The position numbers and the translations under genes were made by a program. From positions 2,604,001 to 2,668,000 of the forward strand of contig SCHM01000002.1 in assembly GCA_004123355.1 (NCBI GenBank): a DNA stretch of 64,000 nucleotides. Reading direction: 5' to 3'. The notes beneath the pieces were generated by a model, which saw only the letters and a list, made by a program, of their open reading frames with translations, did no database searches and was not told the DNA's origin. Source of the DNA: Amphirosellinia nigrospora (lineage: Eukaryota > Ascomycota > Sordariomycetes > Xylariales > Xylariaceae). This document shows, piece after piece, positions 58,709-64,000 of this stretch. Position 1 is the stretch's first letter; each line of letters starts with the position of its first letter.

Positions 58709-60295
58709 ACTTTCGCATTCCATATACTTCAGATAGTTATTATCCAAGTATTGAGTTGCATTATGTTATATATCTTGTGGTATTGGGTAGTTCATCGACA
58801 CTTGTTGTTGCAAAGGCGGTGATATACAGAGAGTCTTTCTTTTTGGTTTTGTTTTGCCATATACCTTATCTCATGACATATTGTCTGGCGATAATATTTA
58901 ATCTGCCAAGCGAGCTCGTGCTACGATGTTAATTGGGGGGACGCTATGGAATATTCCAATATACCCCCCACACTGATAAAAATCTTAGATATTAATCGGA
59001 AAGCCTCCAATCACCCCAAACGTAGCAGGGATTCTTAAAAGATAAATGCTGCCAGATATATGAAACGTCATATCACGTTGTAAGCATTAATTGAAAATCC
59101 CGGTAGGGCACGTTATGGCAAGTTGGACCCAGATAGGAATACGAGACTGTCTTACGTACAGGCCACAGGGCTACTAGCTACCAGAGTCCTAGATAGCCTA
59201 TATCCTCCCATCCCCTATTTTAAGGACTGAGATATCCAGGAAAGATAGAAAGCATATTACCCAATATAGCCTCGTGTACTGCGGACCACTCTCGAAGAGT
59301 CCAGGACCGGAGATCCTACAAGGCCCTTGAATTCGTCTATAATTAAGGGGCATGGCGTGAGGTTATATTAAAGAGAGAAATAGGATCCCAGATACCCCAT
59401 AGACGTTAGAGAGATTATTAAAGGATATAACATTGTGTTCTAAGTGCTTGAGCATAATCTCCCGTCACAGAGACCCTCTAGTTTATGACTCTTTACATGG
59501 CGAAATCCTGTTCAGAGCACACACAAAGCTCTTTCTCACTACTAAATAGCATCGTAACGCATTCTTTGAGGATATCATAATGGTATGATAACATCGAGCA
59601 TTTACGGTCTACTTACGGAAGTAGCGGTGACCCTAACGGAAGGCTTTCATGTCGGCTTGTTTTTTTGCCACTATTGACAGGCAGGTCGGCCCTCCGGCGC
59701 GTAGTGAAGTAGCGAATTTATGTGTACAAATCAGGTGATTCGGATAGCCTACTTACACATTGACTCCTCTCTTCGGCAAAGGGTAGTGTCATGCCTTGAC
59801 TACCTCGTATGTGCATGAAATGTCAAAAAATGGTAGAGGACTCAAACGACGTAGACCCCGGATCGCAATTGTAATTTCTAATTTAATGAGACACGGCTGT
59901 CGTCAGCAATGAGGCGATCTCTTCCTTCAACGCATATAGCTTCCCCCAATAGTCGGTCTCAGTCAAGACTTACATGTTGTCATAAAGATCAAAAGGGAAT
60001 GTGGTATTAGAATGTCTAGAGGATCAGTGCCTACCTGCCTTATACAGCGAGCTGAACCCAGAAACGGCTATGTAGTGGGGGTGTAGTGCAAATCAGGCAA
60101 GAAAGAGGGGAAACAACAGACTAGAGTTTACTTCAACATCAACCACTCTATTTGCTTTTTGCATTAAAGGATGGGAATAAATAAAGCGTAGCCTAGGTGG
60201 GTCTTCATAGAATGATGCATTGTTGGGTATTTTAAATATCAGGTTGCGCAGTATGGGACCACAAGGAGACATTCCAGAAGTGGTGAACTAAACAA

Positions 60296-60301
60296 TATAA
60301 A
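60296..60301 (+). promoter_or_regulatory. Candidate TATA box of the GH5 gene
   Basis: TATAAA in AACAATATAAAGCC, 92-97 bp before the ATG at 60393. Confidence 0.45.
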
Positions 60302-60392
60302 GCCAAACTACTTCCCACTAGCTCAAGGGCATTCTATGTCTTCTTTTCTTCAGGCATAAAACACAATCTGATATTCATCTTGCAATCTCACA

Positions 60393-61517
60393 ATGACACG
60401 ACTTCTTCTCAGTCTCGCCAGCTTTTCTTCTAGGTACAGCTCTTGCTGTTCCGGCCGACACGCTCAGTTCTCGAGCGAACTCGCCGTCTTGGGCAGGGTC
60501 CAACCTCTACTTCCTGATAGGATTGTCCGACTCGCAGCAGACTCAGTGGATCAACAAATAGCCTCAGACGGCGCCAAGTAGTGCGACTGTGGGTGAACGC
60601 CCAAAGTGCAGGGTCATGTCAAAAAGGCAGCACGATTTCAAAGACGATTAATGAGCTCGAGAGCTCTATCGGCGTCTTCAATGATGGAGTCTTGGATGCT
60701 ATCGACAGTGTCCTGGTCAAGCTAGCCGCCAAGAACATCAAGGCTATCATCTCTCCACACGACGCGCGAATCAGTTTGTCGCTGGTAGCTCCGACCGTAC
60801 TGGAACCGATACGGTTCTGGATATTTCTACGAGCAGCAGGCCGCGTTTGATGATTATGATGCTCGACTATCCCACGTGCTCAATTACAAAGGGAAAACAT
60901 CCGGCCAAGTATGGAAGAATTGGAGCAAGGCCATCATGGCTTTCGATCTTCAAAACGAGCCTATGTCTACGAAGGTATCTGAATGCCAGACCAATGCAGG
61001 CGCGAACTGGGTTTGCGGGCGTGCACAACACATGCGAAGTGTTTTAGGTGCCAACAACCCTATCAAGATCTCCTCCGGTGGGATAGGGGGGGACATCTCC
61101 AAGAACTGCAACTTCATGGCTGCCGCAGTTAACTGTGGGCAGCTTGATATGATAGCCGTTCACCGCTACGCGGGCACTTTGGCTGCGAATCCAGGAGAAT
61201 GGTCGGGTTCGGCGGCTGGCTACGTCAGCAGTGCCAAGGGCAAGCTGGTATATGTTGAGGAATGGGGTGTCAGGCAGTACCAGGGCGCAGCAAATGCAGC
61301 CGTGGAGTACCCGGCCCAGGCAAATGACATGAACAAGGTTGGCCTTCCATGGCTGTATTGGCAAGTTGTGCCAACTGAGACATGCAGCTATGATCCAAAG
61401 AACGATGGGGATGATTCATTCAGTGTCATCATGGGTTCGGGAGTTGACGTGGCCAGTGCTATGAAAGGCGCATCCCAAACAACTGGCCTTCAGGACTGGA
61501 CAGGCATTCTATATTAG
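60393..61517 (+). CDS. Secreted glycoside hydrolase, family 5-like, frame interrupted
   Basis: The start MTRLLLSLASF begins a signal peptide that continues in the next frame (LGTALAVPADTLSSRANSPS), followed by WAGSNLYFLIGLSDSQQTQW, VRLWVNAQSAGSCQKGSTIS, LDAIDSVLVKLAAKNIKAII, the block VLNYKGKTSGQVWKNWSKAI, the acid/base motif IMAFDLQNEPM (Glu), MIAVHRYAG and the nucleophile-type KLVYVEEWGVRQY (Glu), ending GLPWLYWQVVPTETCSYDP and GLQDWTGILY. Placement of NEP and EEWG on beta strands 4 and 7 is that of clan GH-A. Substrate (mannan, glucan or galactan) cannot be told. The second half (60876-61517) is an unbroken frame of about 210 codons; single-base frame changes lie near 60425, 60558, 60590 and 60790. 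Confidence 0.8.
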
Positions 61518-62098
61518 TTGCATATAAAGATAATATTTATGTAGTCGAGCTGCCTAAGCGCTCTTTATGCTCACTAACATGGCGATAACCATCCGAGATT
61601 ATTAGCGACACATTACGATGAAGAATTAGTAGGCTAGTAGACAAAACTAGCCTTCATATAACGTATGCACTATCCTAATAAGTTCGGGAGCTTGGATGTG
61701 GCGACATCCGTAATAATATTACTCCTCGATAACTAGTAAAGACGCAGTCATTTTTTCACGATTTCACAAGGCACAGCACAATAGACGAAGAGGACTATTT
61801 GCAATCTCCGTGTTCTATTCACGAAGGTAATTTTAGAAACCCTCACACAATAAGTATTGATGACCTAATTACCCCCTATCTCAAGGTTCTTGATACTTCT
61901 CAGACGTCAAATATCTTGATTATTGAGAGGGGAGTCTATTGGTAGTTTAAGCAGAATATTATCGAACACCGTCAGTTACATTCCCCAAACTCTCCATCTT
62001 GCAATTTGATCATATCGTTTCCCCCGCATCGACCCTCAAATTAGGGTTTACCTAATCTTTGAGCCAGTCACGACCTACATCCACAGTTTTAGACAACC
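61518..62098. other. Convergent intergenic region, GH5/carbonic anhydrase
   Basis: About 580 bp, AT-leaning, between converging 3' ends. No gene. Confidence 0.45.
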
Positions 62099-62894
62099 TT
62101 GGTGAGCTCCCCAGTCTTGATATCGTAGAGGAAACCCGAAGCCGTGTCTCGCAACTCCTTCCTAACAATAGCGGAGGACTTGATAAGCTGTATATCCAGT
62201 TTCAGACCCTCAACCATGCTGTAAAGAATCAGGTTAGCTATCCTTTCCTAGTCATATTCATAGGGATTAAAAAACCTACTCAGTGGTAGGCGAAGCCTTG
62301 AACCCGTCCAATTTGCCTGCGAGCTCAGGGCTATGCTGGAGAATATGGTTACGAACATCATTTTCCGTGATATGTGTCGCGCCACAATCTTCAGTTCACA
62401 GAATCAGTATGCATGATCAAGTTAGCCAAAACACGACGGACTACCCACCAGTGTGCCTAATCACAATGAGTTCAGTGAGTCCCGCTAGCCTGTCGATCGC
62501 AGCAATATCGACGATGTTCCTCGCCGGGGTGCCTGAGGCAGTTCTCACGAGAAGGACATCTAATACAAATTAATTAAGTGAGATTTAATGTAGAAGAACA
62601 ACATAAACATACTATCTTCTTTGGTGAGTCCGAGGAATTTCTCAGGAAGGACGCGCGGGTCGAAGCAGCAGACTGTGAACCGCGTTAGTATTATTTACCA
62701 GCATTCCTGTAGCAGGGATTGAGTACTCACATATCATCTTCTGCGGCTTGAGCCCACCCAGCTCTGCAAAGGTAGGAATAGGCTCGTGGTCCTTAGACAA
62801 GACCCTATTTTCTATGTTAGATAACAATCTCGATGTTTGAAGGCTGAACCTACTCGACTCGTGGAAGAATCTGTGATGCGAATGAGGAAGTCAT
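62099..62894 (-). CDS. Beta-class carbonic anhydrase
   Basis: Six exons: 62854-62894, 62731-62811, 62613-62672, 62449-62559, 62280-62388 and 62099-62218; 522 nt in frame give 173 residues. Introns are 42-61 bp. The start is MTSSFASQILPRVENRVLSK. Zinc-site motifs are CFDPRVLPEKFLGL (Cys-x-Asp-x-Arg) and VIRHTDCGATHITE (His-x-x-Cys), with VRTASGTPARNIVDIAAIDR between them, the core of plant-type beta-carbonic anhydrases. The end is IVRKELRDTASGFLYDIKTG then ELTKVV. It interconverts CO2 and bicarbonate; with no clear targeting peptide, it is probably cytosolic. It is shorter than the main housekeeping enzyme (about 220-280 aa) and fits the small secondary isoforms. The frame is clean. Confidence 0.9.
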
Positions 62895-64000
62895 TTTCGA
62901 TGTTATGAATGGAGAGTGAATTCAAAGTTTGTGTGGATGTTGGTTTTGATGACTCTCAACTCAAGCATAGAAGACGGAACTACTTATATTCACTTCACGA
63001 CTTCTCTAGACCTACGAGTTCGGTTATCCTATTACATCTACAAACCTTAGTTCGCCAAATCCGTAAATAATGATTCCATCTTGTCAAGCCTTGGTGATGA
63101 CGTTCTCATAGGATCCTCCGCAGTATCGACTCAGTCGTCTGCGACAAACTACCTACGCAGTGTGATTACTTATCTACGGTTTGTAAGCATCGTGATATGA
63201 GTTATTCCCAATAAATCACGATCAATTGTGCAACTAGGGCCACGAAAAGAGTCTAAGTATCTAATCAATCTAGTGTTGGAGCTATTCGGATACCCGTTCA
63301 GTAATCACTAAATTCGATCGGCCGCGCCTCTACGGCGGAAGCCCCTTACCAAGTGGGGCAGGCTTAGGCGCAACAACCCGCGGCCTGACTCATTATTCTC
63401 ATATACTACCAAAACTCGTCCTGTTTAGTTTAGCAATTGTTTAATGCCGTGGCCGTACGGAGTTTTACTCCCCTTCTTGTAGAGCAGATTCAGATGGGTT
63501 ATAATTTCCCCGAGTGTATGATACACCCAAAAGAGGAACCAAGAACATCGTCATCCAAGCAGCTGCCTGGTATTTTCACGCGCCCTTGTAATGACATTGA
63601 TGTGATGACCGTGTTGCCATGCCTTTCGGGTTAGTCTCTAGTATTGGTAACGCCGGGAATATGTATCAGTAGAGGCATCTTAAGCTTGTCGGCGTATCCT
63701 GTGTTGATAGGATGCCTCGATTCATTCTACTCATGCTGCTGGTGAGGGAATAAAGTTTTCCGTATCTTTGATCTTCTACGTGATACCGAAGGGTCGCCGA
63801 CTTCCTACAGCTAAATATCATGTTGCATATACTAAATCATGCATAAGACTGTAAAGTATAGACTTACCCTTCGGTGATAGAGTGAAACAAGAGCTAGAGA
63901 TTGAAAAGTATCATATGGCAGGTTATCATGACTATTGTGAAGCTACCATTTCATGATATACCACTGCTGTTAACTTAGCCTAGTATCAGTCGACTAATGA
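62895..64000. other. Intergenic region to the right window edge
   Basis: About 1.1 kb. The first 200 bp probably hold the carbonic anhydrase promoter. A 65-codon plus frame at 63437-63634 has no domain. No gene is recognised. Confidence 0.45.

Larger units (their letters stand above)
58526..60392. other. Intergenic region, HET/GH5
   Basis: About 1.9 kb without a supportable gene. Includes a CT dinucleotide run at about 58692-58708 and, on the minus strand, purine-rich stretches. Nothing is recognised. Confidence 0.45.

Overview
The window is nuclear DNA of a filamentous ascomycete (Pezizomycotina, probably a Sordariomycete; the class is inference). The evidence is genes with several short GT-AG introns (42-150 bp), fungal forms of Nop2, Get5, cofilin, Hsp60, Mlh3, Vps11 and chorismate synthase, families typical of this group (HET domain, CFEM, S28 peptidase, nitrilase), and a block of extreme AT content that looks like repeat-induced point mutation (RIP).

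Layout. 1-6.5 kb holds housekeeping genes: the Nop2 N-terminus, Get5, cofilin and Hsp60. 7.4-11.1 kb has a short-chain dehydrogenase and a cytochrome P450. 11.1-17.5 kb is nearly gene-free and contains a decayed Hsp70-like gene. 17.5-38.5 kb is gene-dense: a multispan membrane protein, a secreted S28 peptidase, chorismate synthase, a lipoate-protein ligase, Vps11, Mlh3, a Ser-rich protein, a nitrilase and a CFEM/GPI protein. 38.5-41.8 kb is intergenic, with TAGGTA-type repeats and a 17-C run. 41,833-52,530 is a RIP-degraded nest: a pogo/Fot-like TIR transposon (about 1.85 kb once the insert is subtracted) split by an LTR retroelement of about 8.85 kb. 53-64 kb is accessory: a lineage-conserved hypothetical protein, a HET-domain protein, a GH5 glycoside hydrolase and a beta-carbonic anhydrase, with long spacers.

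Two observations stand out. First, one intron of the dehydrogenase (7640-7786) and one intron of the unrelated membrane-protein gene (18437-18581) are clearly related along their whole length and almost equal in size (147 and 145 bp). They look like copies of an introner-like element. Second, many conserved genes, including the normally essential hsp60, carry apparent single-base losses, mostly in short homopolymers, while cofilin, Get5, chorismate synthase, CFEM and carbonic anhydrase are clean. This pattern fits homopolymer under-calling in the assembly better than mass pseudogenisation. Interrupted frames here should therefore be read with caution.

The genes do not form an evident metabolic cluster. 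Most act independently: ribosome biogenesis, tail-anchored protein targeting, actin turnover, mitochondrial folding, the shikimate pathway, mitochondrial lipoylation, vacuolar fusion and DNA mismatch repair/meiotic crossover.
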